Notes: generated from the letters alone by a model not told the origin. A DNA stretch of 64,000 bases from Ampelomyces quisqualis (GCA_018398575.1 JAGTXZ010000019.1:186001-250000); one strand, 5' to 3'; positions 1 through 10,812 are shown, counted from the first letter of the stretch. Translations and numbers: made by a program.

Positions 1-850
1 TAAAGAAATTAAATAAAGCAATAAAATAAAGGTTGCTCTAAAGTTTTAAATAACTAGTTACTATTAAGAAGCACGCGTACTATTTCTTTCTTAAATGCCT
101 AGGTAGTAAATAGTTAGCGTAGGAATCTATTTTATGGCGTAGATAGTAGAAAAAGTAGCCTTAGATAAACAGACTTAGTAATACCCTTACACTTATGTAA
201 CTTAAAGTAGTTAAAGAAGTGTTTTGTACTAATATAGTAATTAGTTAAGTGTTAAAGTACTTGCCTGCAGTTTAGGCAATATATATATAGCTAACTAGTG
301 TGTATATAAGCGTACTCTCTAAACTAGGTCTATACATACGCTAAGTATTAGGCTGCGTTCTATTAAGGTTGTGTATAGGTTTAATCCTAGGCCTATAAAG
401 TGTTCTGCTACTAGGCATCCTATACTCTAATAGCCTTAGCGTTGTTATAGCAATAATTAGTATAGGAAATTAGGCGTTTCAGAATATAGATTGTTCTCTA
501 AAGGCTAGATTTTAGAATTTAGAGAGCGTCTTATATAAATTTGTGTAGTATTTTAGGCATACTAGAATATAAGTTGTTAGGTGTTAGCAGCAAGTTACTT
601 ACCTCTATAGCTGTAATAAAAAAACGTAATAACTAGTTAGTAGGTTTTAAGAAAGAGGGTAACAGTAGGTAGTTAGACAAATCTAATAAGTATAGAGTTT
701 TAAGTATTTTAAAATTAGATAATAGAGTAGAAAGGTAGTTCTGCCCAGAACGCTATTTCCTAGTTTATTTAGGGGTAAATATTAGAGCTAAATATATAAA
801 ATTAGATAAGGTTAGTACAGAGGCAAATTTTTTAGTACTTAACTATAATA
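1..850 (-). pseudogene. hAT transposase, N-terminal part (decayed)
   Basis: This stretch aligns in reverse to about 26900-27720 of the complete hAT, the Ser/Asn-rich N-terminal part of the transposase up to just past the BED-finger region. Example of the match: the reverse complement of 1-60 reads like 27668-27725, sharing the stretch agagcaacc followed by ttattttg/ttatttta. Many in-frame TAA/TAG codons interrupt it. The catalytic part lies outside the window. Limits are approximate. Confidence 0.65.
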
Positions 851-1173
851 GGTATTAATAAACAGGCTGTATTAGGTAATAAAATGCAGCAAAGCTAATT
901 ATATATTACTCTAGGTCTAAAAACTCTTCCTAAGTACTATTGCTTAGATCTCTAGCCTTCTTATCTTTACGCTAACTATTCTTATTATACAGATTACTAT
1001 TCTTATTGTCTTTATAAACATTAGGTAGAGTCTTAAAATAGGCCTCTAGCTCCTTGCTAGAATCTTCTACTTCTTTCTTACACTTAGTCTTATTACGTCT
1101 CTTAATATATAGCCTATTGCTATAAAGTACTAAGTTAGAAGTAAACTCTAGAAAAGGTATTAGTTTACGCCTT

Positions 1174-1224
1174 CTATAAGTTAAGTTAGTGTAAGTATGT
1201 AATAAAGAAGTGTAATAAACTTAC
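1174..1224 (-). other. spliceosomal intron in hAT accessory ORF, copy 1
   Basis: 51 bases on the minus strand, starting GTAAGT (1224 downward), with a CTAAC branch sequence (1185-1189) and ending in TAG at 1174. It carries the TTATTAC-type direct repeat shared by most introns of this transposon, and it aligns with the intron at 26573-26615 of the complete copy. Confidence 0.65.
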
Positions 1225-1556
1225 TGCTAATTCTAATCTGTTACTAGAGCCTATTCCTCTAGTGTTAGCTTATTACAAAACTTAAGCTATTTAGCCTTAA
1301 GCTAAAGTGTCTTAAAGCTATTAGTCTTAAGAAGGTGCAGCCTACAAGTGTACTCCTTCTAAATAATCTTTTCTAGAGCTCTACTAGCTCTATATATTTA
1401 GGTGTAAGCTTAACATGTTATTAGCTTTTTTTTAAGAGTCTGCTAGCGCTAAAGCAGACCCCTCTATAGTAAAATTGTAGGCGCGCATGTTAAGCTTAAT
1501 TTAAATAACCTCTTATTTTTTTTTAACTTAGGAAATAGAGGTTATTAACTACTTAG

Positions 1557-1605
1557 CTATATAATGTAAGTAAAATATATATAATAAAAAAGTGTAATAA
1601 CTTAC
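1557..1605 (-). other. spliceosomal intron in hAT accessory ORF, copy 1
   Basis: 49 bases on the minus strand beginning GTAAGTTATTACAC at 1605 and ending AG at 1557. The branch sequence has decayed to CTTAC. It aligns with the intron at 26194-26241 of the other copy, and flanking exons also align. Confidence 0.65.
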
Positions 1606-2680
1606 TTAACTGCTTACTAGCAAAGCGCTTTACTGCTAGAGCCTTAAGCTTATTCTTAAGCTTCTTATTCTACTGCCTTAGAGACAACGCCTTATACCTA
1701 ACGCTCTTCTTAATCTTCTTCTTAAGCTAGTACTTCGCTAATTAATCTAAGGACTTAGCCTTTGTAATAGTAGCTAGCTTCCTTAATTGTATAGCGCTGC
1801 TGCTAAGATGCATACTAGAGTAGACCTAGAAATTTGTTAGGCAGCCTTACTTTAGAGTATTACTACTACAAGAATTAAGAATATAGCTAATTTTATTATC
1901 TCTAGAAGTAAAACCCTAGATATATTTATACAATTAATAACAAAAATTTAGTGCCTTTACCTTAGTAAGTTTAGCCTACTTCTCTTCTTTAAAGTGTAGT
2001 AAGAATTTAACTAGAAGAGGTAGTAGAAAGCCTTTTAGCTAATTAACAACGTTAATTTCCCTAGATTTAATTAATTCTATAGTGTTAAGTGTAATAAAAC
2101 AATACAATAAAGCGCGTAGCTAATATAGGCGTGTAGTTCTAGTGTTTTTTTTTAGTAGCCTACTGCCTAGAAAATAGGTAGAGTTAGTCTATGCGTTGCG
2201 TTAGCTACTAGCGTAGTTTTCTACCTTACAGCCTACGCTTACTGCCTTTTGCTACTTTACTTGTATAAAATTAACTTTACAAAACTTTACTCTTTATTTT
2301 TAATTTGTAGCTAGGTAGAACTAGCAGCTAATTCTAGGTAGGACTGTAAGTTAACATATTTTTTTATTACGTTTTTAACTAATTAGCTGTGCTACTAGTT
2401 TAAGATTAGAATTTCTACGCTAAGAGGTAATTTCTTACGCTAAGCCTGCCTTACTGCTTATTTACAAGAGAGCTAAAACACTAAAAATATTACAGCAGCA
2501 ACTCTACAACCTACAACACTACTATAATAGCCTCTTGCAAACGCAAAGTAAAGGTTAATAACGTAGTTACTAGTAGTGTAGAAGTTGCTAAAGACCTTGC
2601 CAGAAAGTCTGCTAGAAAAAGCTCTACCTCTACTACTAGAAAGGTAGAAGCTAAAAAAAAAATCTACTTTAAGCCTAGTA

Positions 2681-2728
2681 GTAAATTATTACATTTCTTT
2701 ATTACGCTCCTATACTAACTAAGTGCAG
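2681..2728 (+). other. intron 1 of the H3-like gene, copy 1
   Basis: 48 bases, starting GTAAATTATTAC, with CTAAC at 2715-2719 and CAG at the 3' end. It splits a Thr codon (a|ct), and removal restores the TVALR reading of the H3 alphaN helix. The other copy has an intron at exactly the same codon and phase. Confidence 0.85.
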
Positions 2729-2920
2729 CTGTAGCTTTGCGTAAAACCTGCTACTACTAGAAGACTACTAAGCTTCTTATCTGCAAGCTGCTATTCTAGT
2801 AAGTTGTCTACAAAATTACTAGTAAGCAATGCAAAAGAATGCCCTACGTCTGCTTCTAGCAATTAGCTATTAAGGCACTTTAAGAAGCTGCTAAGGCTTT
2901 CTTAGTTAGCTTTTTTAAAG

Positions 2921-2967
2921 GTATAGTAATTTTTTCTATTTTGTTACAAAACACTAATTTATTATAG
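2921..2967 (+). other. intron 2 of the H3-like gene, copy 1
   Basis: 47 bases from GTATAG to ATTATAG. It splits an Asp codon (g|at) between the alpha2 helix and the DTN of H3 loop 2. The second copy has a 48-base intron at the same place. It lacks the TTATTAC direct repeat of the other introns. Confidence 0.85.
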
Positions 2968-3111
2968 ATACTAACATTAACGCAATTTATGCAAAGAGAG
3001 TTACTATATAGTATAAGAATGTGCGGCTAGCTCTTAAGTACTATAAAAAGTTTAATTTTTTAGCTTAGTGTATATAGAAATTGCCGAAGCTATAGGCTTA
3101 CTATATTTAAG

Positions 3112-3421
3112 AAATATGTAACAAGCATATGCAAATACATGTTACATCTGATACCTTATAAAGACTTAGTAACAGATTATATAGAGGGCTAGTAGATTAG
3201 GACTAATAGCGCTCTAACAGCGCTCTAACTTAGCTCCTACGCCTACTATAAATATAAGCCTATAGCATTAGATAGAGGACAAGTTTCTCTTGTCCTTCCG
3301 TACAAGACCTATAGGTGTATAGCCAATCCAGAATCTCTGATACAACACGCACTCCTATATGCCTCTAATACGTATCCAATTTGATTCTAATAGCTGTACC
3401 TACCTGCGTTGTTACAAAATA
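3112..3421. other. target-site duplication of the solo gypsy-A LTR
   Basis: The 5-base direct repeat aaata occurs at 3112-3116 and 3417-3421, exactly at the two edges of the LTR. This shows a normal integration followed by LTR-LTR recombination that removed the internal part. Confidence 0.9.
3117..3416 (+). repeat. solo LTR of gypsy-A inside the hAT
   Basis: 300-base LTR starting TGTAAC and ending GTTACA, about 90 percent alike by eye to the LTRs at 10634 and 17430. It carries the same TATA box, the same hairpin and the 11-base tandem agcgctctaac. No internal gypsy sequence follows, so it is a solo LTR. It lies 48 bases past the stop of the H3-like gene. Confidence 0.93.
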
Positions 3422-3640
3422 AAGTTATACTACGTCTGCCTATATAATAAATAAACGTAATAAACATTAGTTTATTAACATTCTTAACGTGTTTCTGCCC
3501 CTTTAAGATTTAACATATATTTAGAAATCTATATATATCTATATATATATATAGTAGATATAGTAAGAGGTATACTTAGATTATACTTATACACTTCTTG
3601 TTGCGCTAATAATCTATTTAGAGGGTATACTATACATTAA
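3422..3640. other. non-coding 3' region of the hAT
   Basis: No gene seen. AT-rich sequence with a short TA run (near 3525-3550). It aligns loosely in reverse with 24540-24700 of the complete hAT, so it is internal, non-coding transposon sequence between the H3-like gene and the terminal repeats. Confidence 0.6.
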
Positions 3641-3659
3641 ATTTTAATACATTGCGCTA

Positions 3660-3815
3660 AACTTATGCAACCTAACCTTAACCTACAATTAATTACCTCT
3701 ACTCTAACCTCTACCTCTTATTAGCGTAAAAAGATTAGGTAGAAGGTTAGGTAGGTTTAGGGTCTTACGTAAAGCTGCTCTAACTCTACCCAACTCCTAC
3801 CTATTTACTACTGTA
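3660..3815. repeat. hAT end: subterminal CTAACC-rich repeats and terminal inverted repeat
   Basis: Contains several copies of ctaacc(t/c)-ctacc motifs in both orientations, and ends in ctatttactactgta (3801-3815). The matching end of the complete copy begins tacggcagtaaatag at 24346. Such subterminal repeats are typical transposase-binding regions in hAT elements; binding here is inferred. Confidence 0.75.
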
Positions 3816-3859
3816 ATATTAACAACAAAGAATTATTTACTATAGTAGCCTATACCTAA

Positions 3860-4330
3860 TATTATTAGAAGAGCTTGCCTTATAAGCTGTTATTATTAAG
3901 TAAGACTGTAAGAAGTGTAGAAACTATAAGTCTATAGGTGCAAAAGAGTATATTCTGCAGAATATCCTACTACTAGATTTTTTAAAGCTAGACTAACAAA
4001 TAAAAGAGTTAAAATAGTAGGAGAAGTTAGAAGAAGCTGCGTAAGTAATAGATAAGATAGAAGTAGAGTTAGTAGTACTCTAGATGCGTGTGTGTAAGAG
4101 TAAACTACAGTGTATATAAAAGTAAAAGATAGCTCTTTGTTACAAAAAGTAGCGCATCTTTAATACTAGTCTGCTAATTCTAAAAGAGTTAGACGCTCTT
4201 AAATTGTAAAATTAAGCTATAGATTAATTGTTAATTCTAGAGAGGTCTAGTTCTTATTCTGCCCTGTAGCACAGTAATAGTGCGCTAGAAGTAGTTAGTA
4301 ATTTGTAAGGTTTATCTCTAGCTCTTATGT
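3860..4330 (+). pseudogene. gypsy-C antisense accessory ORF (Cys cluster plus coiled coil)
   Basis: Plus-strand frame, opposite to the element's own genes, between the integrase/chromodomain end and the 3' edge. Near 3907 it reads C-K-K-C-R-N-(C to Y)-K, then a Lys/Glu/Leu-rich stretch that looks coiled (about 3985-4200). Interruptions are TAA/TAG where Gln or Trp codons are expected. The Cys spacing recalls the antisense frame of gypsy-A, though the rest is not alike. No family recognised. It overlaps the end of the chromodomain region. Confidence 0.45.
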
Positions 4331-7300
4331 ATTTTCTAAGTGATTATTTCCTAACTATTTAACTAAGTATTTCTTTTAATACTTATTGTCTTAGTGTGTT
4401 ATTATTCTTTTTACTTTCAATTTATTTTCTTCTTTAAGTTTATAGTAAAAGGTTTGCTATAACAGTGTTTCTAGGTTAGCTAGTTCTAGTAGGCTTATGT
4501 AGAATCTAGAGTAGATCTTTATATCTAGTATCAGCTTAAGTGTATATATAACTAGTCTGTTTCTTTTTAAAATTAAAAATAGTTTAACTTTAACATATTT
4601 TAGTCCTTTACTTAGTTATTTTATATGTATATTTTTAGTGTAGAGATATACCTTATCCTCCTCTTTTAGCTAAAGTACTATTTTTAGTTTTTTATTAATA
4701 TATAAGATGCTTTGTGTCTAAGCGTATTATATTTATTCTTCTATTTTAGTATAAGTTTTCTTTATTTCTTCTGCTGTCTACATAGTAGCTTTAGCCTTTA
4801 GGCTAGGTAGTATTCTTGTAAAAAGATTTAGATATTATCTATAGTTTGCAAAGTATAGCGTCTTACCTATAGCTTTAGATAAGTTATTACTACAGGCTAA
4901 CTATACTATTAGTAGTAGTAAAACCTAATTTGTCTATTATAAGTTACTGTATATCTTAAGATACGTCTTTATAGTTCTATTTGTTCTTTTTGTTTAGCTA
5001 TCTGTTTAGAGATAATAAGCTGTTAATAGCTTTTGTTACGTTTTAATTTCTGCTATTAAGGTAGTCTAACAATTTAACGTAAAGAGTTTATCCAATTGCT
5101 AATAATTAACTTTAGTATGCTATAGTATCTAATAAGTCTATCCTTAAGTACGTGTGCTAGGTAAACAGCTGTCTAGTCTTATTAAAAGAGTAGCATTTTA
5201 GCGTAGTTTATAAAGCAATCTACTATAAATATAATAGCGTTATAGGCTAATTTAGTAGCAGAGTCTTTTAATAGTAGTAGTCCTGTTACAAAGTCTATTA
5301 ATATATTAGTCTAAAGCTTAGTTAGAAGCTCTATTAACTATATTTCTTTGTAAGATGCGTGTATACTATGTTTGTTACGTTAATAGTCTGTATATTTCTT
5401 AATATAAGCGCTTACTTTATCCTTTGTCTTCTTAAACTAGTAATTCTATTAAATTAGTTTTATAGTTTAGCTTACTCTAGGATAACTATATACTATGTTA
5501 TTATAGTATTATTATATAGTTAATTCCTATAGTTCTTCTAAGATATCAATTCTAATTTTCATTATTAGGTTGTTAATGTATTTTACTAGTCTAAGAAATC
5601 TATTATTTTGTCTTTTAAGGATATTTAAGCTGTTAATAGTTTTAGTTCTAGTAATATCTAATCTTTAGCTTACAGCGTTTACTCTACTATTATCTTTTCT
5701 TAGTGTATAAACAATTTTAAACTTATACTATTCTAATATCTCTAACTATTCTAGTTGTCTCTAATTAATTACTTTAGTATTGGTAAAAGTTATTAGGTTT
5801 TTGTAGTCTAAGTATATTATAAGATCTAAGTAACTCTTTGTATAGATTCTCTAATGTTTAAGTGCTACTATAATTGCAAGTAGTTCTTTGTTATATACGT
5901 TATAGTTCTCTTTTAGTAGTATAAACTTTTGCAAGTAGTAAGCTATTAGATACTATTTCTTATCTTGTTCTTGTTTTGTATACATTCTAATTGCTAAGTC
6001 TAATGCGTTAGTTTTGAATCTAAGCAGCTTTCTGCTTCTAAATATAATAAGAATAGGTAGTACTATATTAGTGTCTTTAACTGTCTTAAATACCTAGCTT
6101 TATTCTTCTATCTATATCTAAAGTACATCTTTTTACATAAGTTTTGTAAGTAGCGTAGCAATTAGTAAAAAGTTCTAAATAAATTGTTAAAAAAAGTTAA
6201 AAAAGCGTAGAAAAGATTAGATATCCTTTACTATAGTAAGTATTAGCTAATCTCTAATAACTTTAATCTTGTTCTTACTTATTTGTACTCTGTTCTTTCT
6301 AACTATATATTCTAAGAATTCTACTTCTTTCTAGTGCTATTTACATTTGTTTAGGTCTACTACTAAGAAGAAATTTTCTAGTAGTGTTAGAATTATATAA
6401 ATATTTTCTGTATATTTCTTCTTATTTTCTAAATAGATAAGGATATTGTTAAGATATAGAATAACAAATACATCTAGGTATTCTCTAAGCATATTATTAA
6501 TAAGTACTTAACACGTTACTAAAGCGTTAGTAAAACTAAATAGTATTACTAAATACTTATAGTAGCTGTAGCATGTGCTAAACGCTGTCTTTTATTCTTT
6601 ACCTTTTTTTATACATATAAGGTTATATGCGCCTCTTAGATCTAATACTATAAAGATCTTTACATAGGCAAGTTAATCTTTATAAAGAAAATTCAACGTT
6701 ATTAGAGTTAGCGACATCTGTACTACTGTTAACATAACTATACTACTAGCTACTAGATAGTTCTTAACTATGCTCTACTATGCTAAGCAACAACAGTAAT
6801 GCCTAGTATACTATTATTAGTAGCTTAGTTTGTAGAACTCTTGTGCAAAATAGTTTATAGTTCTTGTGTTTAATATAGCTTTATACTGTTTACACAACTA
6901 TATTACTAGTTATCAGCCTGCTCTTAACTATACCTAACTATAATTTAAGTCTAAGGTAATTTATTTAATAGCGCTATTACGTAGTTTAGGTTTTGCTATA
7001 AATCTATACTATCTTTGCACTTTAAATTAATTTTGTGTTAAGGCTTTGCAATTATAACTTTATTTGTCTTAATTAGCGTAATAGCTTCTGCAAACGCTAT
7101 TAACGCTACTAAAATAAATATTAAGTCTAGGTCTTTCTATTTTACTAATATTTTATCTATTTTAGACTTTCGCATTTGTCTCCTTAGTAGAAGAACTATA
7201 CCTCTACTAATTTTTTTTAAAGCTCTATCTAGAGCACTAGTTGCACATATAGTTTGTATAAGCTAATAAGGATTTTAGTATAAACGTTACGTAGTACTAT

Positions 7301-7670
7301 TTAATTATTTGCTAGGCTCTTCTAATTAAGATTAGGTCTAGTTTTAACATAGGTTCTCTTAGCTTCTAGCTTAATTGCCTTGAACTTTGCACTATATATA
7401 AGTAGTAAGTTAAAGTTATTAGTAAATATTTCTTTATCTAGCTACTAGAAGTGCTATTAGATATACGTTAATATAAACTACTTATTTTTCTTACTTTCTT
7501 TACTTTTAAACAGCGTAGCCTTAAGCTAGGCTAGTATTTAGAATATTATAATACTTTGTATCTTAGCGCAGTTAAATATATATTTACTCTTAGCTTTTGC
7601 GCTTTTTGGCTCTTTTTATATTAGTACTATCTTATATCTTATTATTGTGTTAGCTATAACTAATTAGAAG
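4290..7670 (-). pseudogene. gypsy-C pol: protease, RT, RNase H, integrase, chromodomain (decayed)
   Basis: Read on the minus strand with RIP stops ignored. RT shows LDLRGAYNLI near 6622-6650 and the active-site box as YLNN at 6445-6456, where the two catalytic Asp codons (YLDD) became Asn. The integrase HHCC finger reads as N-KH...YQRNKHS near 5340-5440, its first Cys changed to Tyr. The integrase C-terminal part is at 4600-4760. The chromodomain reads KKYLVKQLG...ENT at about 4290-4450. Both catalytic Asp of the RT box are gone, so the element is dead. Confidence 0.82.
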
Positions 7671-9229
7671 TTATTTATTTAGCATAGCTAGTAGAACGTT
7701 AGAAAGTTACTCTTAATGCCTAAAATCTTTAAGTTCTATAGGTCTTGCGTAACTAGAGTTTAACGCAGCATAAACCTTACTATAATTTTCTCTTCTAACG
7801 CTATAAGCGCTATATAGTTTAGAGGATTAAGTACATTTTTAACTTCTTCTTATACCTTAGATAAGTAAGTGTCCTAGCTCTTTGCTATAGCAAGGCTTAA
7901 TATCTTTCTTATTCTTTTTATATTTATAATTTTCTTAATACTTGTGTATATAGGGTTAGTAGTAGTAAATAGTTTAGAACTGTTTATGTTGTCCTTCTTG
8001 CCTGTAAAATAGTGCTAGTTTAAGAAGTTTTTATTGTTTTAAAGTCTACTAAGCGCTAGAGAGATAAAAATAAGTATCTTATAGAGACTCTTCTCTATTA
8101 GTGTACCTAAGAAGGCCTAGGCCTTTTACTAATAACTATAGTTCTTGCTTTAAATAGTCTTATACAAGTTACCTATAATAGTTTTCTTAGATTTATAGTT
8201 ATAGAACTTATTAAAGATAATACATCTCTATATTACTATATAGCTAAGAATATTAGAAGTATCTTTTGCGCTTCCTTTACTACCTCTTAATAATATTTTT
8301 ACGTATAGTTATAAGTCTTATAGTTTAGTATTTGTTAAGCACGCGTTTTACTAATATTGTATAGCTATATACAATTATAAATTAACTAGTAGATAGTACT
8401 AGACAGTGCGTAGTTATATTTAGGTAGACTTTTAGTATATAGTATTCTTAGATATACTATAGAACTGTCTTTATATACTTCTTACTATTGTTTGTAAATT
8501 TGCGTAGTAGAACGTTTTAGTTAGACGCTGCAAGGTACTATTTAACTTATAGATTAATCTTTATCTCTATTTTTTTATTTACTATTAGTGCGCCTATACT
8601 CTATACAAGAGTATTATCTATAAAGTAAATGTAAAGTGTAAGAGAGTCTTTTAGGTTGCACTATTTAGATTTATAGAGGCCTATAGTAATAATTTTAGCC
8701 TTCTATACAGCTAGTGCGCAGCTCTATCTACTTACTATAGATACTGCTAACTATAGCTTTTCTAGTATTAAAGAGTTTTTTTTGTATATATATAAGAATA
8801 TCTATAAGTCTATTATATAGCACTATTCTTGACTATTGTCTTTAGCTCTATATTAACTAGTTTAATTCTTTTATAAGTCTTCTTATACTTTAGCCTAGTT
8901 CTTAAAGTGCGCATACCCTATAATTATTATAAGTATAGCTAATCTTATCTTTTCTATACTTATTATGTTTCTAGATATACTAATATTTTCTAAAGATAGC
9001 TCTTTTTTATAAGGTATATAGGCTTTTGTTAGTTAGTATACTATAAATAGAACTATAAGTTCTTATAATAAATATAGTATTATAGGCGCGTTATCTTTAA
9101 AGTCTTCTAAAAAAGATCTAAAGAAGTTAGCTACTACCTACTATTTATCCTCTTAGTAGTATTCTATTACTACTCTAATTTAAGCTTATAGTTTATCTAC
9201 TATTCTGTCTTATATATTAGTTGTATAGA
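7671..9229 (-). pseudogene. gypsy-C gag-like region, minus copy (5' truncated)
   Basis: About 1.5 kb upstream of the protease, aligned in reverse with 30295-31820. No certain CCHC zinc knuckle could be read in any frame. Position within the element is the main reason for the gag call. The 5' part, equivalent to 23875-24345, is missing because the sequence ends at the copia LTR. Confidence 0.55.
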
Positions 9230-9448
9230 TGTAACAAAGTATATAAATCAGCAGATTACAGAATTGTTATATATAATACCTGAGCATGTTACTAAGAAAG
9301 TAAGAATTCTTTTAGAACTAGACTAACTAATTAAGCTGTCTCTTGGCTTGGTGTATTTAATCTAATCTATCTTTACATAGTATAGAACAAGTAATACAAT
9401 TCTTTTTACTTACAACAATTTAATCTATAGTATTACTTAGCTTTTATA
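9230..9448 (+). repeat. copia 5' LTR
   Basis: 219 bases, TGTAAC at the start and CTTTTATA at the end (RIP-changed CTCCTACA). It matches LTRs at 23656, 31821 and 53169 (the last two reversed). It contains ttacatagtatagaacaag, which may include the promoter. Confidence 0.9.
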
Positions 9449-10628
9449 GTTATAAGCCCTGCGTTATTAGACTATAGTGTTAATTCTCTCTGCGCACCTT
9501 ATATTACTAAGGTACTACCTAGATTAACAATTACTCTAAAACTCCTTAAAACTCTCTTTTAAATACTCTCCTTAAACTAACTAATTAACAATTATAGACT
9601 TCTATTCTAACAACAAGATTAGCCTAGACATTCTTTTAAATAGTTAGTTAGAATAGCTGTACTAGTTTGCACAGCGCTAGCTTTATGCTTGTAACAAAAG
9701 AGTCTAGGATTAGATTAACTTAGACAGCAATACAGTGCTCCTAATTAACAATTAAGAACCTAAATATCTAGAGCTTCTAGCTGCTCTAAGCTAACTAGTC
9801 TCTGCTCTACTACCTAGAGCTACTAATCTAGAAACTGAAATCTGCAATAAAGCTTTTAATTAATATAATCTAAAGCTAGTTACTTACAAACTTGCCTCTA
9901 GCAGTTACAAAGAAGACGTTTACTAATACAAAGTTAATACGTTAAAATAGACTAGGCAAGTAGCTAAGCTTAGCAACGTCTAGAAATAGATTAGTTAAAT
10001 AGCAGCTAAGAATCTAATAGCACTAGCAGCAATTAAAATACTTAACTCTTTAGAAATGACTCTTTAAGCCTTAATTAGAATCTTTAAGCACAATTTTGCT
10101 CTAACCAACAATAATACTATGCACCTAGTTAGGCAGCAATATTAAGCTTATTTAGAAAAGGCTAGGCATAGTAGGATTACTCTAGATAAATAGTTTAACA
10201 AATAGCAGGTAATCTTTAGGAAGGCTTAAGCGTTCTAAGTTATAGAGATAGAAAAACAACTTGCTCTTACTAATTTTCTAGACGCCCTATCTACTAAGAT
10301 TACTTCTAACTAAGCTTAATTAATGCGTTAGGATATTATTAAAGATGTAGCCTTTAGTTAACTAGCTATAACTATGTATAATCTAGCTAAGATCTTTTCT
10401 CTTATACTTTAGAAACAAGTAGTTTTTGCTACTAAAGGACAGTCCTATTTAGCCTTTGCAGCCCTTAGAAACATTAAGAACTTAGAAAATAAGGACTCTA
10501 ATCTAAAGAACAAAGGCAAAGACAATTTAAAGCTAAAATCTTACCTCTATAAGAATAATAAGAAGTATAAATAAGACCTAATAGATTATCTTTAACTAAA
10601 CACTACAATTACTAGATTAGCTCTACTA
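9449..10628 (+). pseudogene. copia gag, 5' part (decayed)
   Basis: From about 10010 a continuous frame with RIP stops gives a helical gag domain, then a Lys-rich linker and the motif KSYLYKNNKKYKQDLIDY near 10535-10580. With Tyr taken as Cys or His this fits the compact zinc knuckle of fungal copia Gag. The frame continues past the gypsy-A insertion at 17734. The leader region 9449-9800 holds no clear gene. Confidence 0.6.
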
Positions 10629-10763
10629 GGAAATGTAACAAGCACATGCAAACACATGTTACATCTAATACCTTATAAAGGCTTAGTGACAGATTATGTA
10701 GGGAGCTAGCAGATTAGGACTGAAAGCGCTCTAACAGCGCTCTAACTCAGCTGCTACGCCTAC

Positions 10764-10771
10764 TATAAATA
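10764..10771 (+). promoter_or_regulatory. TATA box of gypsy-A LTR
   Basis: TATAAATA, 34 bases upstream of the segment agtttctcttgt that pairs with the primer-binding site. In Tf1-type elements that segment is the very 5' end of the RNA, so the spacing fits a TATA-driven start. It is kept in all gypsy-A LTRs here. Confidence 0.7.
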
Positions 10772-10791
10772 TAAGCCTATAGTATAGATAG

Positions 10792-10812
10792 AGGACAAGT
10801 TTCTCTTGTCCT
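10792..10812 (+). promoter_or_regulatory. hairpin at the probable 5' end of gypsy-A RNA
   Basis: Perfect 8-base inverted repeat (aggacaag / cttgtcct) around a 5-base loop. It overlaps the segment 10798-10809 that is complementary to the primer-binding site, so a folded and a primed form of the RNA would compete. Confidence 0.65.

Larger units (their letters stand above)
851..2450 (-). pseudogene. hAT accessory ORF (basic coiled middle, probable acidic end), copy 1
   Basis: Minus-strand counterpart of the accessory frame at 25400-26880, lying between the H3-like gene and the transposase. Two short introns interrupt it at the same places as in the other copy (1557-1605 and 1174-1224). The middle is rich in Lys, Ala and Gln and looks coiled. 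The end reads as many Lys/Asn codons that are probably RIP-changed Glu/Asp codons, so the original tail was likely acidic. I do not recognise a family. It could be a separate gene or 5' exons of the transposase gene. Limits are approximate. Confidence 0.55.
2527..3068 (+). pseudogene. transposon-borne histone H3-like gene, copy 1 (three exons, RIP-decayed)
   Basis: Exons 2527-2680, 2729-2920 and 2968-3068 join in phase (154+192+101 nt) to 148 codons plus stop; H3 itself is about 136 residues. Exon 1 gives a Lys/Arg-rich tail with a doubled ARKS motif. Exon 2 reads TVALRK at the place of H3 TVALRE, then a match to the alphaN/alpha1 segment (LLICKLLFQ against LLIRKLPFQ), then ALQEAAKAFLVSFFK against the H3 alpha2 helix. 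Exon 3 reads DTNINAIYAKRVTI, against DTNLCAIHAKRVTI in H3. Loop 1 is about three residues longer than in H3, a trait also of CenH3, so the subclass is open. The start reads ATA-GCC, which is what RIP makes of ATG-GCC. Several Gln codons have become TAG/TAA. It lies divergent from the accessory ORF and transposase. Confidence 0.88.
1..3815 (-). mobile_element. hAT transposon, copy 1 (reverse, cut by window start)
   Basis: Reverse-oriented relative of the complete hAT at 24346-30260. Order on the plus strand: transposase 5' part, accessory frame, histone H3-like gene, subterminal repeats, then the terminal inverted repeat ending at 3815. Position 1 corresponds to about 27720 of the complete copy, so roughly 2.5 kb of the element lies outside the window. 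The gypsy-A solo LTR at 3117-3416 is a later insertion. The first eight flanking bases (3816-3823, atattaac) should be the target duplication, but the partner is not visible. All frames are broken in the RIP manner. Confidence 0.85.
3816..9229 (-). mobile_element. gypsy-C chromodomain retrotransposon (minus copy, 5' truncated)
   Basis: Minus-strand order: gag-like part, protease, reverse transcriptase, RNase H, integrase, chromodomain. An antisense frame follows towards the 3' end. Its gag side stops at the edge of the copia LTR at 9230, and no gypsy-C LTR is visible at either end. A plus-strand copy of the 5' half occurs at 23875-24345, 30261-31820 and 53388-54840, for example 8620-8760 against 30720-30890. 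Chromodomain and motif order place it in the Ty3/gypsy chromoviruses. Confidence 0.85.

Noticed and set aside
9449..9480. tRNA primer-binding site of copia
   Set aside because: The bases after the LTR (gttataagccctgcg) do not clearly match a tRNA 3' end that I can name, even allowing for RIP.
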